From assembly GCA_014607495.2 (NCBI GenBank), contig CP053154.1, positions 9,114,001 through 9,178,000 of the forward strand: 64,000 nt of DNA, in the 5' to 3' direction. This DNA is from Carposina sasakii. Lineage: Eukaryota; Arthropoda; Insecta; Lepidoptera; Carposinidae. The number at the start of each line of letters is the position of its first letter. Positions within the stretch are counted from its first letter, which is position 1. The notes under the pieces were generated by a model. That model had not been told where the DNA came from and made no database searches. It saw only the letters and a program-made list of their open reading frames with translations. Shown here one piece after another: positions 63,593-64,000 of the stretch. Both the position numbers and the translations under genes were made by a program.

Positions 63593-64000
63593 GTAAGTAA
63601 ATTTAAACTATTTTTAATTGTCAGGAAACTATTATGATAGTGCTATTCTGTCGCTAATTAGCTGCAACGATCGAGTGAATTATGTTCTGTGATTTGAGGT
63701 TAGTTTGTAGAAAAACATGCTTACTTGTTCCTTTATGTCACACTTATGTAACATTTTTTTATGTTACGTTACATAAAATTGGATTAAGACGTGTCCACAG
63801 CATGATTTTAAAATATTATATAAATTATAATTAAACCAATAGTAAAATAAACATGTTTTTCTATGGTCGTATTCAGTGTTTTGAGTGATGCTTGGATAAC
63901 TTAAAATCCTCAAATTGGCCCTATAATAGCTGACTGTAATTTACTAATCATTTTATACCTTCGTTTTGGTTTATACTGTACAAGTTGCGCGATCGAGTGT

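Overview
This window is from an insect nuclear genome, most likely a moth or butterfly. It is AT-rich. Its genes are split by introns with GT-AG ends. It is crowded with repeat types I associate with Lepidoptera: (TACA)n-tailed LINE/SINE 3' ends, 'ACCGACTTCAAAAA' repeats, tRNA-headed SINEs and many short inverted-repeat elements. The order-level assignment is inference from repeat style and protein similarity. All splice sites, alignments and counts were read by eye.

Layout. From 1 to about 39 kb I find no convincing host gene. This part is a nested graveyard of mobile elements: LINE fragments (RTE-like on the minus strand at 19.2-20.2 kb; others at 12.1-12.8 and 25.0-25.5 kb), hAT-type elements with 8-bp target duplications (13331-15413, 29185-30011, 31383-31537), a PIF/Harbinger-type MITE at 32174-32587, a complex nested palindrome at 10.7-13.0 kb, a perfect 147-bp tandem duplication at 9.77 kb, and many smaller inverted-repeat elements. 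From 39.4 to 57 kb lie two same-strand paralogues of the CCR4-NOT deadenylase CAF1/POP2 (CNOT7/8 family). Copy 1 (39728-44850) has six good exons, but exon 4 is shredded by interleaved repeat sequence. Copy 2 (53722-56982) is intact, with seven exons and 288 residues. Between them are one THAP zinc-finger exon (49984-50054) and a hAT-like element carrying a decayed LINE endonuclease fragment. From 59.5 to 62.9 kb, on the minus strand and tail-to-tail with copy 2, are the last four exons of the chromatin-remodelling ATPase ISWI (SANT and SLIDE domains and a lysine-rich tail). The right edge holds a plausible plus-strand promoter and first exon at about 63.45-63.59 kb.

How the genes work. CAF1/POP2 shortens mRNA poly(A) tails as a catalytic subunit of CCR4-NOT. 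ISWI slides nucleosomes. They are unrelated functionally and simply neighbours. The most striking signal is the contrast within copy 1. Its other exons kept the protein nearly unchanged against copy 2 while synonymous sites diverged widely, yet exon 4 is broken by five short inserts. All five resemble pieces of one interspersed repeat family, in antisense, in an order that follows that repeat. This is either a recent templated-insertion event next to a large palindrome or a mosaic assembly consensus; raw reads would decide. I did not find a convincing new multi-gene system.
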